64,000 nucleotides of DNA, taken from the NCBI GenBank assembly GCA_027489175.1, contig JAIYAE010000018.1, positions 1-64,000 on the forward strand, written 5' to 3'. Origin of the DNA: Rhodobacter sp. GTDB lineage: Bacteria > Pseudomonadota > Alphaproteobacteria > Rhodobacterales > Rhodobacteraceae. This document shows positions 54,857 to 64,000 of this stretch, piece after piece; position 1 is the stretch's first letter; the number at the start of each line of letters is the position of its first letter. Below the pieces are notes generated by a model. That model was not told where the DNA came from. It made no database searches and saw nothing but the letters and a program-made list of their open reading frames with translations. The translations under genes and the position numbers were made by a program.

Positions 54857-55834
54857 ATGAGCTTGCTGCCAAAGGTTGAACTGCATCTGCATCTGGAGGG
54901 GGCAGCGCCGCCGGGCTTCATCGCGGGGTTGGCGAAGGAAAAGCATCTGGACATAGCGGGCATCTTCGACGAGCGCGGCCAGTACCGCTTTGCCGATTTC
55001 TGGGAGTTTCTGAAGGTCTATGAGGCGGCGACCTCGGCGCTGCAGACGCCGCGCGACTATCAGCGGTTGGTGCAGGCGGTGCTGGAGCAGTCGGCGGCTT
55101 CGGGGGTGGTCTATTGCGAGACATTCCTGTCGCCCGATTTCTGCGGGGGGCGCGATATCGGGGCGTGGCGGGAGTATCTGCACGCCATGCGGGAAGCGGC
55201 CGAGGAGGCAGAGCGCGACATGGGGGTGACCTTGCGCGGGATCATCACCTGCATCCGGCATTTCGGCCCGGAGAAGGCGCGGGAGACGGCGCTGTGTGCG
55301 GCGGATACGGCGGGGGACTGGATCGTGGGGTTCGGCATTGCCGGCGATGAAAAGATCGGCGCGCCGAAGGATTTTCGCTGGGCTTTCGACTGCGCGCGGG
55401 AGGCCGGGCTGCGGCTGACGGCGCATGCCGGGGAATGGGGCGGGCCTTCGAGTGTGCGGGATGCGCTGCGCGATCTTGAGGTGGAGCGGATCGGGCATGG
55501 GGTGCGGGCCATTGAGGACCTAGCGCTCGTGGATGAACTGGCGGAGAAAGGGATCGTGCTGGAGGTCTGTCCGGGGTCGAACGTGGCGCTGGGCCTGTAT
55601 CCGACCTTCAAGGATCATCCGATTGCCGAACTGGACCGGCGGGGGGTGAAGGTCACGATCAGCACGGATGACCCGCCCTTCTTCCACACCACGATGGCGC
55701 GGGAATATGACGCCCTGCACCGGGCCTTTGACTGGGATGAGGGGCAGTTTCGGCGCATCGCGCGCCAGTCGCTTGACGCGGCCTTTTGTGACGCCGATAC
55801 CAAGACGAAGATCGCCAAGCTGCTGGAGCCCTGA
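54857..55834 (+). CDS. add: Adenosine deaminase
   Basis: The 325-residue TIM-barrel zinc enzyme deaminates adenosine to inosine. Zinc ligands are in KVELHLHLEG (His10, His12), in the later HAGEWGG and in STDDPPFF. SVRDAL and RIGHGVR are family segments. The ATG at 54857 follows GAGG. The gap of 67 nt after deoB is the largest within this group. Confidence 0.94.
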   Translation: MSLLPKVELHLHLEGAAPPGFIAGLAKEKHLDIAGIFDERGQYRFADFWEFLKVYEAATSALQTPRDYQRLVQAVLEQSAASGVVYCETFLSPDFCGGRDIGAWREYLHAMREAAEEAERDMGVTLRGIITCIRHFGPEKARETALCAADTAGDWIVGFGIAGDEKIGAPKDFRWAFDCAREAGLRLTAHAGEWGGPSSVRDALRDLEVERIGHGVRAIEDLALVDELAEKGIVLEVCPGSNVALGLYPTFKDHPIAELDRRGVKVTISTDDPPFFHTTMAREYDALHRAFDWDEGQFRRIARQSLDAAFCDADTKTKIAKLLEP

Positions 55835-56467
55835 ATGCTGGATCACCTGACTGTCGTCACGCACCCTCTGGTCCAGCACAAGCTGACCTTGATGCGGGAG
55901 AAGGACACCTCCACCGCCAGCTTCCGCAAGCTTTTGCGCGAGATCAGCCTGCTTCTGGCCTATGAGGTCACGCGCGAGTTGCCGATGACGACGAAGCGGA
56001 TCGAAACCCCGCTGGAGGAGATGGACGCGCCAGCCATCGAAGGCAAGAAACTGGCGCTGGTCAGCATCCTGCGGGCGGGCAATGGCCTTTTGGACGGGAT
56101 TCTTGAGCTGGTTCCTGCGGCGCGGGTCGGGTTTGTGGGCCTCTACCGCGACCCCGAAACGCTGCAGCCGGTGCAATATTACTGCAAGCTGCCCGACCAC
56201 ATGGAAGACCGGATCAGCATTGTGGTGGACCCGATGCTGGCCACCGGAAACTCCAGCGCGGCGGCAATCTCGCTTTTGAAAAAGGCCGGGGCGAAGGAAA
56301 TCCGGTTCCTGTGCCTGCTGGCCGCTCCGGAAGGCATTGCCCGGATGAAAGAGGCGCATCCCGATGTGCCGATTGTCACCGCGGCGGTGGACAGCCATCT
56401 GAACGATCACGGCTACATCGTGCCGGGGCTGGGTGATGCCGGGGACCGGATGTTCGGCACCAAATAA
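55835..56467 (+). CDS. upp: Uracil phosphoribosyltransferase
   Basis: The 210-residue enzyme joins uracil and PRPP to UMP, salvaging the base released by DeoA-type phosphorolysis. The PRPP-binding segment reads [15 protein letters not shown], with Asn where many homologues have Gly. [16 protein letters not shown] at the C-terminus binds uracil. The start codon directly follows the add stop. Confidence 0.96.
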   Translation: MLDHLTVVTHPLVQHKLTLMREKDTSTASFRKLLREISLLLAYEVTRELPMTTKRIETPLEEMDAPAIEGKKLALVSILRAGNGLLDGILELVPAARVGFVGLYRDPETLQPVQYYCKLPDHMEDRISIVVDPMLATGNSSAAAISLLKKAGAKEIRFLCLLAAPEGIARMKEAHPDVPIVTAAVDSHLNDHGYIVPGLGDAGDRMFGTK

Positions 56468-56473
56468 CGGGCC

Positions 56474-57496
56474 TTAGCCGCCGCAGATGCCTTGCAGGGC
56501 CACCCAGGATTCGTCCGGGATCAGCGGGGTTGGGGCCAGGCCCTTGTAGGGGTCATCGGCGGCCAGGCGGGTCATCTGGGCCGCCTGCGGGTCAACGGCC
56601 ATCGCATAGGGTGTGGCAGGGATCTGGGCGGCCTCGAACGCGGTGATGAGGGTCGCATCGGGCAGGGCGGCTGGGGTGGCGCGCAGGCGCGCCTCGCCAT
56701 AGCCGCGCAGCGCCTCGACCGGCAGTTCGGTCGTGGTCAGAAGCTGAAACGTGGCGCGCAGGCCTGCGTGGTTCAGGACCGGGATCATCGGGTCTTCGGC
56801 CCGCGCGCGCAGGCGTTCGACAAGGGCGGCGCCAGCGGCGGCTTCCGGTCCGTTGGCCGTCTCGATCAGGCTACGGGGCAGGATGATCACATCGCCGGGC
56901 AAATGCAGCGGATGGTCCACGCCTTCGGGCATCACATAAAGGATCGGCGTGTCGACCGGGCCGAACACCCGGTCGGAAAGCCCCGCCAGCGCCTGCAGGC
57001 CAAGCTGGTTGTCGCAAGGCGCGCCGGTCACCCGGGCCAGATCATCCAGCGCGTACTGGCCGATTTCCGCCCGAAGCGCCACCGGCACGACCGAGGCGGT
57101 ATGCGTCACGAGCGCGCCGGGCAGCCAGAAGGCCGCGCCCGCCACCACGACAAGCGCGGTGCCCGCAAGGATCAGCCCCCGCAACCGGCCGGGACGGGCG
57201 GTCGCGGCCTTGACGGCGGCGCGCACTGTATCAAGGGCGGCCACCATGTCGGGGTCAGTCAGTTCCAGGCTTTCGGTGCTGTCGGGGCCGGGGGCGTAAA
57301 GCGGCGGCTCTTCGCCCCGGTTCATCCGTTCTATCGCGGGAAGCGACCAATGGCTGAGAGCGGTGCCGCTTTTCGGATCGATCAGGATCAGCGTTGCTTC
57401 GCCAAAGCGGACCTGCACCTCACGGCGCTGGTCCTGCGGCGTCTCACGCCACAGGCCGGGACATTCCAGCCGTTGATACTTTTTCAGCGCCGTCAT
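56474..57496 (-). CDS. Membrane protein resembling a catalytically dead M48 metallopeptidase
   Basis: The protein has 340 residues. The N-terminal 105 residues are cytoplasmic with a beta-rich segment, followed by one membrane helix (about 106-128) and a periplasmic domain. In the latter, LPGDVIILPRSLIETANGPEAAAGAALVERLRA (start about 199) follows the M48 pattern LPGGxIxVxxGLL...ELAAVLAHExGH. The HExxH zinc motif, however, is absent; its place reads LVERLR. It may be a pseudo-protease or a distant relative. The start at 57496 is preferred to one 78 nt upstream. It is convergent with upp. Confidence 0.7.
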   Translation of the reverse strand: MTALKKYQRLECPGLWRETPQDQRREVQVRFGEATLILIDPKSGTALSHWSLPAIERMNRGEEPPLYAPGPDSTESLELTDPDMVAALDTVRAAVKAATARPGRLRGLILAGTALVVVAGAAFWLPGALVTHTASVVPVALRAEIGQYALDDLARVTGAPCDNQLGLQALAGLSDRVFGPVDTPILYVMPEGVDHPLHLPGDVIILPRSLIETANGPEAAAGAALVERLRARAEDPMIPVLNHAGLRATFQLLTTTELPVEALRGYGEARLRATPAALPDATLITAFEAAQIPATPYAMAVDPQAAQMTRLAADDPYKGLAPTPLIPDESWVALQGICGG

Positions 57497-57694
57497 CGGC
57501 TGGTGGGGTCTCTGCCTGTTTGATGGGTAGTCTAACGGCTGCATCCCCGGTTCACAATCACAGAAGGCGGCCAAGGCGGCAGGCAGCGCGCGATCTGCCC
57601 ATCCGCGACCGGTTCTGCCGGCGGCAGGTCGCGATCAGGCGGGCGAGGCGTGCCACTGGCGGGCACCACTGCAGGGAATGAAGCAGGCACAATC

Positions 57695-58630
57695 ATGACC
57701 ACGACCCCGAACCGCACCCTGGCCGCCGCTGGGGCCGTCATGATCTATGCCTGCGTGATTGCCTTCACCGACAATTATGTGCGCGTCATCGCAGAGGATG
57801 CGGGCCTTTGGCAATTCCACGCCACCCGCACGGCGATGGCCATGGTGATCCTGGTCCTGCTGGCGGTGCCCCTGGGGCTGCGCTTGCGCCCGCGCCGGTT
57901 TCGCGCGGTCTTTGCGCGGTCGGCCATTCATGGCGCGGCGATGCTGATCTACTTTGGCGCTTTGGCTTTTCTGCCAGTGGCGCAGGTGGCGGCAGGGCTG
58001 TTCACCGCGCCGATCTTTGTGCTCTTGATCCAGCGCGTCGCCTATGGCCAGCCAATCAGCGGGGCGCAGGTTCTGGCGGTGGGGGTGGGTTTTGCGGGCG
58101 TGGTGATGGTTCTGGGGCCCGAGGCGATGTCGGGCGCCACCTTTGCCGCCCTCTTGCCGGTCATCGCCGGGGCGCTTTATGCCATGGGCAACATCGCCAC
58201 CCGACAATGGTGCGACGGCGAAAGTGCCGAAACCTTGGTCGCCGGGTTCTTTGGCATGCTGGGGGTGATGGGCCTGATCGGGATGGCGGTCCTGCTGCTG
58301 GTCCCCGTTGCCGTGCCGGAGGGGGCCGAGGGTTTCCTGCAGCGCGGGGTGGTCTGGCCGACGGGCAGTTTCCTGTGGTGGACGTTTGTCCAGGCCGCGG
58401 GGTCGCTGCTTGGCGTAGGGATGATCATCAAGGCCTATCAGATTGCCGATGCCTCAAAGGTGTCGGTCTTTGAATACATCATCCTGCCCGCCTCGGCCGC
58501 CTGGGGGTTTTTCCTTTGGGGTGAGGTGCTGACTTGGGGAGCAGTCGCCGGGATGGGGCTGATCGCGCTGGCGGGGGTGCTGATCGCGCGCCCGAGGGCG
58601 GATCAGTCGCCCACGGCCTCACGCCAGTGA
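57695..58630 (+). CDS. EamA-type drug/metabolite transporter (DMT superfamily)
   Basis: The 311-residue protein has ten predicted membrane helices in two EamA repeats of about 140 residues. The second repeat ends with VFEYIILPASAAWGFFLWGEVLTWGAVAGMGLI, typical of the family. The substrate is unknown. The start at 57695 is chosen by homologue length. Its 3' end overlaps the tdk gene tail-to-tail by 28 bp. Confidence 0.88.
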   Translation: MTTTPNRTLAAAGAVMIYACVIAFTDNYVRVIAEDAGLWQFHATRTAMAMVILVLLAVPLGLRLRPRRFRAVFARSAIHGAAMLIYFGALAFLPVAQVAAGLFTAPIFVLLIQRVAYGQPISGAQVLAVGVGFAGVVMVLGPEAMSGATFAALLPVIAGALYAMGNIATRQWCDGESAETLVAGFFGMLGVMGLIGMAVLLLVPVAVPEGAEGFLQRGVVWPTGSFLWWTFVQAAGSLLGVGMIIKAYQIADASKVSVFEYIILPASAAWGFFLWGEVLTWGAVAGMGLIALAGVLIARPRADQSPTASRQ

Positions 58631-59181
58631 CGGCGGCAGAGGCTGACGTAGGTTTCATTGCCGCCGATCACCACCTGCTCGCCATCCTTCAAGGCCTTGC
58701 CGTCCGGCCCCTTGCGGACGACCATGGTGGCCTTCTTGCCGCAGTGGCAGATCGTGCGGACCTCACGCATTTCATCGGCCCAGGCCAGGAGGGCGGCGGA
58801 GCCGGGGAAGAGGTTGCCCTGGAAATCGACCCGCAGGCCGTAAGCCATGATCGGCACGCCAAGGTCATCCACCGCGCGGGCAAGCTGCCAGACCTGATCC
58901 TTGGACAGGAACTGCGCCTCATCAATGAAGACGCAGGCGACGCGGCCTTCGGCAAAGCGCCTTTGCAGCTTGGCGTAAAGGTCTTCGCCGGGGCCGAAGG
59001 TATCGGCAGCCTCACCGATGCCGATGCGGCTGGCGATCCGGCCTTCCCCGGCCCGGTTGTCGAACTGCGCGGTGATGAGGTAGGTCACCATCCCCCCCTC
59101 ACGATAGTTGTGCGAGGCCTGGAGAAGCGAGGTCGATTTCCCCGCATTCATGGTGGAGTAGTGGAAGTAAAGCTTTGCCAT
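58603..59181 (-). CDS. tdk: Thymidine kinase
   Basis: The 192-residue TK1-type enzyme phosphorylates thymidine to dTMP. The P-loop is FHYSTMNAGKST (residues 6-17), the catalytic Glu and metal site are in VFIDEAQFL, and the lid and zinc cysteines are in ICHCGKK and CRRHW. It is a salvage gene near the deo group but on the other strand. Confidence 0.95.
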   Translation of the reverse strand: MAKLYFHYSTMNAGKSTSLLQASHNYREGGMVTYLITAQFDNRAGEGRIASRIGIGEAADTFGPGEDLYAKLQRRFAEGRVACVFIDEAQFLSKDQVWQLARAVDDLGVPIMAYGLRVDFQGNLFPGSAALLAWADEMREVRTICHCGKKATMVVRKGPDGKALKDGEQVVIGGNETYVSLCRRHWREAVGD

Positions 59182-59542
59182 GGTCAGGAAGCCCTAGCCC
59201 ATCCGGTGGGGCGGTCGCAAGCCTTGCCCGCTTGCGCGCGGAGGAGGGGGACGGCGGACCCGGCCACTGGGAAACTGACGGAAACCTCCGTCACACTGGT
59301 TACGTTCGGCCGGGCCCGCCGCACTTGGTTGGAACCTTCGTTCCGGCATGACCGGACCGATGCGGCGGACCCCCACATAAACCCGATGCTGGGGACATCG
59401 GCACACTCGTCACCGTTCCGACTGGCGAAGAGCCTGGCCGAAACCTCTTTCTGAATGACAAAGGCTTGCCGTGTGGTTAATGGGAAAAAATCAATGTGTT
59501 TCCCGAAGCTGCGCCTTGCAGTTCTGTGATGGTGGAGTTGAG
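59182..59542. other. Intergenic region with one hairpin
   Basis: I see no gene in these 361 bases. CGCAAGC (59216-59222) pairs with GCTTGCG (59230-59236), a 7-bp stem 35 nt upstream of the tdk start. An AT-rich stretch at 59475-59503 upstream of the next gene could contain its promoter. Confidence 0.5.
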
Positions 59543-59995
59543 ATGTCGGTCGCGTCCTATCTGAAGAAACATACCGAGGCTTTGGTCAAGGATGTGGGTG
59601 TCGAAGCGGCCTGTGAAGTCACCGGAAAGTCAAAGGCCACGCTGGGTCGTTACTATTCCGACAGCGAGGAACACGAAGACCGGTTCATGCCGATTGATGT
59701 GGTGGCGGCGCTGGAATCGGCCAGCCGTTTTCCGCATGTGACGGCGGCGCTGGCGGATCTGCGCGGGATCACGCTGTCTTATGACTCGGAAAAGCGGAAT
59801 GCGACGTCGAAGGGCGTGAACCAGGACGTGGTCGCCCTGGCCCAGCGCTTTGCGGTGCTGATGTCCGAGTACAATCAGGCGATCGGGGACGGCAAAATCT
59901 CGATCAACGAAGCCAAGCGCCTGTTGCGGGAAACGCTGGCGATCCAGCAGGTCATTCTGGAAATGAAGCTGAACCTTGAGGAAGAGGCGGGCTGA
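59543..59995 (+). CDS. Small HTH-like (phage CII-type) protein
   Basis: The 150-residue protein contains VEAACEVTGKSKATLGRYYS near residues 19-38, which looks like a helix-turn-helix, followed by FMPIDVVAALESASRFPHVTAALADLRG, an arrangement seen in CII-like phage regulators. The C-terminal half is helical, rich in charged residues, and may oligomerise. The start at 59543 follows GGAGTTGAG. It may be a domesticated phage-type regulator. There are no other phage genes nearby. Confidence 0.7.
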   Translation: MSVASYLKKHTEALVKDVGVEAACEVTGKSKATLGRYYSDSEEHEDRFMPIDVVAALESASRFPHVTAALADLRGITLSYDSEKRNATSKGVNQDVVALAQRFAVLMSEYNQAIGDGKISINEAKRLLRETLAIQQVILEMKLNLEEEAG

Positions 59996-60014
59996 GGCCC
60001 GCCCCGTTCACAGA

Positions 60015-61388
60015 TCAGCTGGGGCGACGTTTCGCCCCGGCCCCGCCCGACCCTTCGGCCCGGCGCGGGGCAAAGCTGCCGCCTTGCGGTTTCGGGGCGC
60101 CGCCACTTCGGGGCTTTTGGCCGCCCGGCTTTTGTCCGGCCGGACGCTGGCCCTGTGCCGGGGGCTTGGAGCCTTGCTTCTGACCGCCACGCCCGCTGCC
60201 GCCCGGACGCTGGCCCCGGTTCTGGCCCGGCTTTGGCGCTGCGGCCACCATATCGGCCGACCAAGGCGCACCGCCCAGGACCGGGATCGGCTTTTTCAGC
60301 AGCTTTTCGACGGCCAGCAATTCCCCCATTTCAGCGGGCGCACAGAAGGCCACGGCGGTCCCTTCCGCCCCGGCACGCGCGGTGCGGCCGATGCGGTGGA
60401 CATAGTTTTCCGGCACGTTCGGCATGTCGAAGTTGTAGACGTGGCGGACGGTCGGAATGTCGATCCCGCGCGCGGCGACGTCGGTTGCCACCAGCACATC
60501 CAGTTCGCCGTTGCGGAATTCGGTCAAGGTGCGGTCACGCTGGTTCTGGCTTTTGTTGCCGTGGATGGAGCCGACCTTGAAGCCCCAGGTCGCCAGAAGC
60601 TTCATCAGCTTTTCCGAGCCGTGCTTGGTGCGGCCGAAGACCAGCGCCTGTTCGCCCGGGTGCTTCTTGAGGTATTCCTCCAAGAGCCGCGCCTTGTCGC
60701 CGTTCGGAATGTAGTGGACGCCCTGGACGATCCGCTCGATCGGTTTGCCCGGGGGGGCCACCTGCACCTTGATCGGATCGCGCAGATAGGTGTCGGCGAT
60801 TTCCGAGATGTCTTTCGGCATGGTCGCGCTGAACAGCAGCGTCTGACGCTTCAGCGGGATGTGCTTGGCGATTTTGCGAAGCGAATGGATGAAGCCCATG
60901 TCCAGCATGTGGTCAGCTTCGTCCAGCACGAGATAGGCGCATTTCTCAAGGCTGACGTCGCCGCGTTCCAGAAGGTCAATCAGGCGGCCGGGGGTGGCGA
61001 CGAGGACGTCGGTGCCCTTCGACAAAGCCTGCGCCTGCTTGAAGAGGGACGCGCCGCCGACGACCATCGTCACCTTGACGGCGGTGCCCTTGGTGAACAC
61101 CTCGAAGTTGTCCTTGATCTGGCTGATCAGTTCGCGCGTCGGCGCAAGGATCAGCGCGCGCACGTTCTTCGGCCCCGGCGGGTGGCCGATGTCGAGAAGG
61201 CGGTGAAGAAGCGGCAGGCCGAACGCAGCGGTCTTGCCGGTGCCGGTCTGGGCCAGGCCCATCAGGTCACGGCCTTGCATGATATGGGGAATGGCCTGCG
61301 CCTGGATCGGCGTGGGCGTTTTGAGCGTGGTCTTTTCCAGCGCTTTCAGAATGGCTGGCGAAAGGCCGAGATCGGCAAAAGTGGTCAT
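60015..61388 (-). CDS. rhlE: DEAD-box RNA helicase, RhlE type
   Basis: The 457-residue protein has all helicase motifs: AQTGTGKT (46-53), PTRELISQ, DEAD (156-159), SAT (about 187), and HRIGRTARAG (about 340). The last 85 residues are a Gly/Gln/Lys/Pro/Arg-rich basic tail that binds RNA in related proteins. The start at 61388 is preferred to an upstream frame because homologues begin MxxFxxLGL. It is involved in RNA remodelling, ribosome assembly or cold adaptation. Confidence 0.95.
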   Translation of the reverse strand: MTTFADLGLSPAILKALEKTTLKTPTPIQAQAIPHIMQGRDLMGLAQTGTGKTAAFGLPLLHRLLDIGHPPGPKNVRALILAPTRELISQIKDNFEVFTKGTAVKVTMVVGGASLFKQAQALSKGTDVLVATPGRLIDLLERGDVSLEKCAYLVLDEADHMLDMGFIHSLRKIAKHIPLKRQTLLFSATMPKDISEIADTYLRDPIKVQVAPPGKPIERIVQGVHYIPNGDKARLLEEYLKKHPGEQALVFGRTKHGSEKLMKLLATWGFKVGSIHGNKSQNQRDRTLTEFRNGELDVLVATDVAARGIDIPTVRHVYNFDMPNVPENYVHRIGRTARAGAEGTAVAFCAPAEMGELLAVEKLLKKPIPVLGGAPWSADMVAAAPKPGQNRGQRPGGSGRGGQKQGSKPPAQGQRPAGQKPGGQKPRSGGAPKPQGGSFAPRRAEGSGGAGAKRRPS

Positions 61389-61801
61389 GGGTGGTCCCGT
61401 GTCATCAGAGGGCCTACGACCCTCGCCCCGGGACCAATGCCCCGTGACCGTGCCGCAAGCGGCGCCCCTGCGTGAATTTGGGAACCTGTCAGTCCGGGGC
61501 TTTCGGTGCTCACGCGGCACGGCCTTCGGACAGGGGGCACATGGGGCTTTTGGCCCGCAAAGTCAAGCATATGTGCTGAAAGCCGGGAAAAGGGGCGCAA
61601 AGGCTGCGGGAACGGGCCTGCAGATCTGACTGCTTCTTGGCCTGTCGCGACGTCAGCCGCCCATCTGGACGTTTTCGCCGTCTGGGCGTATCACAGTCGC
61701 TCGACAGTAGCCTGACCAGATGCTGTGGCGGCCCCCGACATCCTGTTGAGGGGTCATACGCCAAAAGCCGATTTTTCAACACGATACCGGGAAATACCCC
61801 C
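61389..61801. other. Divergent intergenic region without a recognised gene
   Basis: These 413 bases separate rhlE from the RND adaptor gene. I see no convincing coding frame and no strong palindrome. A-T-rich DNA at about 61770-61785 is close to the adaptor start and could hold its promoter. A long rhlE leader is also possible. Confidence 0.5.
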
Positions 61802-62902
61802 ATGCCCAAGCTTCACCGAATTGCCGCCCTTTGCGTTCTGGCCGCCGCCGCGGCCTGGATTGCCACTGGGGAATTTGCCGCAGTCGGCAGCGCGAGTGGC
61901 GAGGCAGGTCAGGAAACCCCTACCCCTGAACCGGTGGCCGATACGGGGCCAATTCTGCGGACCGTGGCCGCGGTGGAGCCGGTTTTCGTGGATCACGCCC
62001 GCACCATCCGGCTGTCCGGCACAACGGCGGCTGACAAGCGCGTGGCCCTTGCGGCGCGCGCCGATGGGGTGATCGCATCCTTGGGGCTGGACAAGGGTGG
62101 GACGGTTGCGGAAGGCGCGGTTGTCCTGACGCTGGAAGGCCCGGAAACCGTGGCGCAGGCCAAGATCGCCGAGATCGCCCTGGCCCAGCGCGAGCGTGAG
62201 CTTGAGCTTGCTGAACGGCTGTTTGCCGGGGGGACGGCGCCGGAAACGCAAGTCACCAATGCCCGGTCCGCCCGCGATGCCGCTGCCGCCGAACTGGCGC
62301 GCGCCACAGCGGCGGTGGACCGGCTGGAGCTGAAGGCCCCGTTTTCCGGCATTGTCGACACGGTCGAGGTTGAGCTTGGCGAATGGGTGCAGACCGGCAC
62401 GCCGGTGGCGACGATCCTGTCGCTTGACCCGATCCTGGTGAAGGCCGAGGTGAGCGAGCTTGATCTGGGCAGCATTGCGCCGGGGTCAAAGGCGGTGATC
62501 CGGCTGGTCAACGGCACGGAACTGGAAGGTACGGTCCGGCTGGTGGCGCGTGAGGCTTCGGCCCAGACGCGGACCTTCCCGGTGGAAATCGCCTTGCCCA
62601 ACCCGGGGAATGCCTTGCCCTCTGGCATGACGGCCGAGGTTTTGCTGGCGGCTGGTCCGGTGCGCGCCGTCGTGGTGCCCCGGTCGGTGATCACGCTGGC
62701 GGAAACTGGCGCGTTGGGGGTCCGGGTGGTGGGGGCTGACGATCTTGCCCAGTTTGCCCCGATCACCATCATTGACGACACTCCGGACGGGCTGGTCGTG
62801 ACGGGCCTGCCGGACGAGGTGCGGATCATCGTCGCCGGTCAGGACCTTGTCCGCGACGGTGAAGCAGTGACCGTTGTCCCGGCCGAGGGGCTGACGCCAT
62901 GA
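61802..62902 (+). CDS. RND efflux periplasmic adaptor (membrane-fusion protein)
   Basis: The 366-residue protein has an N-terminal hydrophobic segment (about 8-25) as signal or anchor. It has a lipoyl domain (ASLGLDKGGTVAEGAVVLTLEG... and later KAPFSGIVDTVEVELGEWVQTGTPVATI) with a short helical hairpin of about 70 residues between, then beta-barrel and membrane-proximal domains. Arginine- and glutamate-rich hairpins like this contact the outer-membrane channel. It overlaps the permease gene in an ATGA. No outer-membrane channel gene is seen in the window next to it. Confidence 0.93.
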   Translation: MPKLHRIAALCVLAAAAAWIATGEFAAVGSASGEAGQETPTPEPVADTGPILRTVAAVEPVFVDHARTIRLSGTTAADKRVALAARADGVIASLGLDKGGTVAEGAVVLTLEGPETVAQAKIAEIALAQRERELELAERLFAGGTAPETQVTNARSARDAAAAELARATAAVDRLELKAPFSGIVDTVEVELGEWVQTGTPVATILSLDPILVKAEVSELDLGSIAPGSKAVIRLVNGTELEGTVRLVAREASAQTRTFPVEIALPNPGNALPSGMTAEVLLAAGPVRAVVVPRSVITLAETGALGVRVVGADDLAQFAPITIIDDTPDGLVVTGLPDEVRIIVAGQDLVRDGEAVTVVPAEGLTP

Positions 62903-64000
62903 AACTGGTCGAAACCGCCATTGCCAATGCAAGGCTGACGCTGTCCGTCCTGATCTTCCTGATGGTTGCCGGGGCGATTTCCTACATCAACATCCCGAAA
63001 GAGGCGGAGCCGGATATCCAGATTCCGATCCTCTACGTCAGCCTGCATTATGACGGCATCTCACCGGAAGACAGCGAGCGGCTGCTTCTTCGCCCGATGG
63101 AAACGGCGCTGAAGTCGATCACCGGGATCAAGAAGATGACCTCGACCGCCTATCAGGGCGGCGGGAACGTGGTGATCGAGTTTCAGGCCGGGGCAGATCT
63201 TGGCACAGCGCTTGAGGATGTGCGGAACAAAGTTGCCCAGGCCCGGCCGGAGCTGCCCGATGGTGCGGATGAGCCGACGGTGAACGAGGTGAACCTGTCG
63301 GAATTCCCGATCCTGGTCATCACCCTGTCCGGTGACGTGCCCGAACGGGTGCTGGCCCAGGCGGGACGCGAGTTGCGCGACCGGCTGGAAGACTTGCCGC
63401 CGGTCCTGCGCGCTGACCTGCAAGGCGTGCGCGATGATCTGGTCGAGGTGGTGATCGACCCCGGCAAGTTGGCCAGCTACGGCCTGCGCCCCGACATCCT
63501 GATTGCCGGTTTCGCGGCCGGCAACCAGCTGGTGGCCGCAGGGGCGCTGGAAGGGGAAATGGGGCGCTATGCGATCAAGCTGCCGTCCCTTCTGGAAACG
63601 GCCGAGGATGTGGCCAACCTGCCCGTCATTTCCACCCCCACGGCCACGGTGCGGGTGCGCGACATCGCGACGATTCTGCCGACGCTGAAAGAGCCCGAGA
63701 CGATCACCCGGCTGGACGGCCGCCCTGCCGTGGCGATCGAGGTGTCGAAACGCACCGGCGCCAACCTGATCGAAACGGTGGACGAGGTGAAGGCGGTCAC
63801 CGAAGAGTTCCGCGCGCTTCTGCCCGAGGGCACTGAGGTCAGCTTCAGCCAGGACAAGTCGAAGGACATCCGTCAGCTCTTGTTTGACCTGCAAAACTCG
63901 GTCCTGACGGCGGTGATCCTGGTGTTCATCGTGATCCTTTATGCGCTGTCGGCCCGCGCCTCGCTGCTGATCGGCCTCGCGATCCCGGCGTCTTTCCTGA
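62899..64000 (+). CDS. RND efflux permease (AcrB/MexF-type), 3' end outside the window
   Basis: Only the first 367 codons are present of about 1030-1050 normal for this family. The N-terminal helix (LSVLIFLMVAGAISYINIPKEAEPDIQIP) and the first periplasmic half follow (YQGGGNVVIEFQAGADLGTALEDVRNKV). The second helix region ends at the window edge (SVLTAVILVFIVILYALSARAS). It uses the proton gradient to export compounds together with the preceding adaptor. The frame is open to the last base. Confidence 0.93.
   Translation, partial: MKLVETAIANARLTLSVLIFLMVAGAISYINIPKEAEPDIQIPILYVSLHYDGISPEDSERLLLRPMETALKSITGIKKMTSTAYQGGGNVVIEFQAGADLGTALEDVRNKVAQARPELPDGADEPTVNEVNLSEFPILVITLSGDVPERVLAQAGRELRDRLEDLPPVLRADLQGVRDDLVEVVIDPGKLASYGLRPDILIAGFAAGNQLVAAGALEGEMGRYAIKLPSLLETAEDVANLPVISTPTATVRVRDIATILPTLKEPETITRLDGRPAVAIEVSKRTGANLIETVDEVKAVTEEFRALLPEGTEVSFSQDKSKDIRQLLFDLQNSVLTAVILVFIVILYALSARASLLIGLAIPASFL

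Overview
The window is GC-rich, densely coded alphaproteobacterial DNA. It most likely comes from the chromosome of a Rhodobacterales (Rhodobacter, Gemmobacter or Tabrizicola-like) species. The indications are a TakP-type TRAP transporter, the glpSTPQUV glycerol ABC transporter, the short membrane protein usually mislabelled 'CTP synthetase' in this order, a PrpE/MaeB pair and an FnrL-type site. I identified the genus group from gene families only and could not run a search.

Layout. 1-5 kb: a tRNA-Ala(CGC), then an OxyR-like LysR regulator behind dctQ-dctM, divergent from takP (TRAP uptake of a keto or other organic acid). 5.5-26.4 kb: a 21-kb same-strand locus for one giant protein and its probable export machinery. 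26.5-38 kb: glycerol catabolism, with glpR divergent from glpD-glpSTPQUV-glpK and an iron-type alcohol dehydrogenase. 38-50.6 kb: housekeeping and small genes (two alpha/beta hydrolases, DUF817, glyA, nadK, a sigma54-type response regulator with an Hpt protein, prpE, maeB). 50.7-59.2 kb: nucleoside salvage (VOC-cupin protein, cdd, deoA, deoB, add, upp, then tdk) with a degenerate M48-like membrane protein and a drug/metabolite exporter. 59.5-64 kb: a small HTH-like protein, an RhlE-type helicase, and an RND adaptor plus permease that runs off the right edge.

The most interesting part is the 5489-26443 locus. A 4481-residue, apparently cysteine-free protein has an LEPR-XLL-like N-terminus, no Sec signal and a long calcium-binding (RTX-like) repeat region. 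It is followed by a DUF3467 protein, an adaptor with a large cytoplasmic domain, an M50 metalloprotease fused to an adaptor-like region, a lipoprotein TolC-type channel, a second adaptor and an Omp85 barrel without POTRA domains. No ABC ATPase, the normal engine of type I secretion, is encoded there. I propose that this is a non-canonical export and surface-display system. The assignment is inference from gene content and order.

Several regulatory palindromes and a modular hairpin repeat, shared by two distant intergenic regions, are also described. All motif and domain statements come from reading the sequence. None was confirmed by alignment or profile search.
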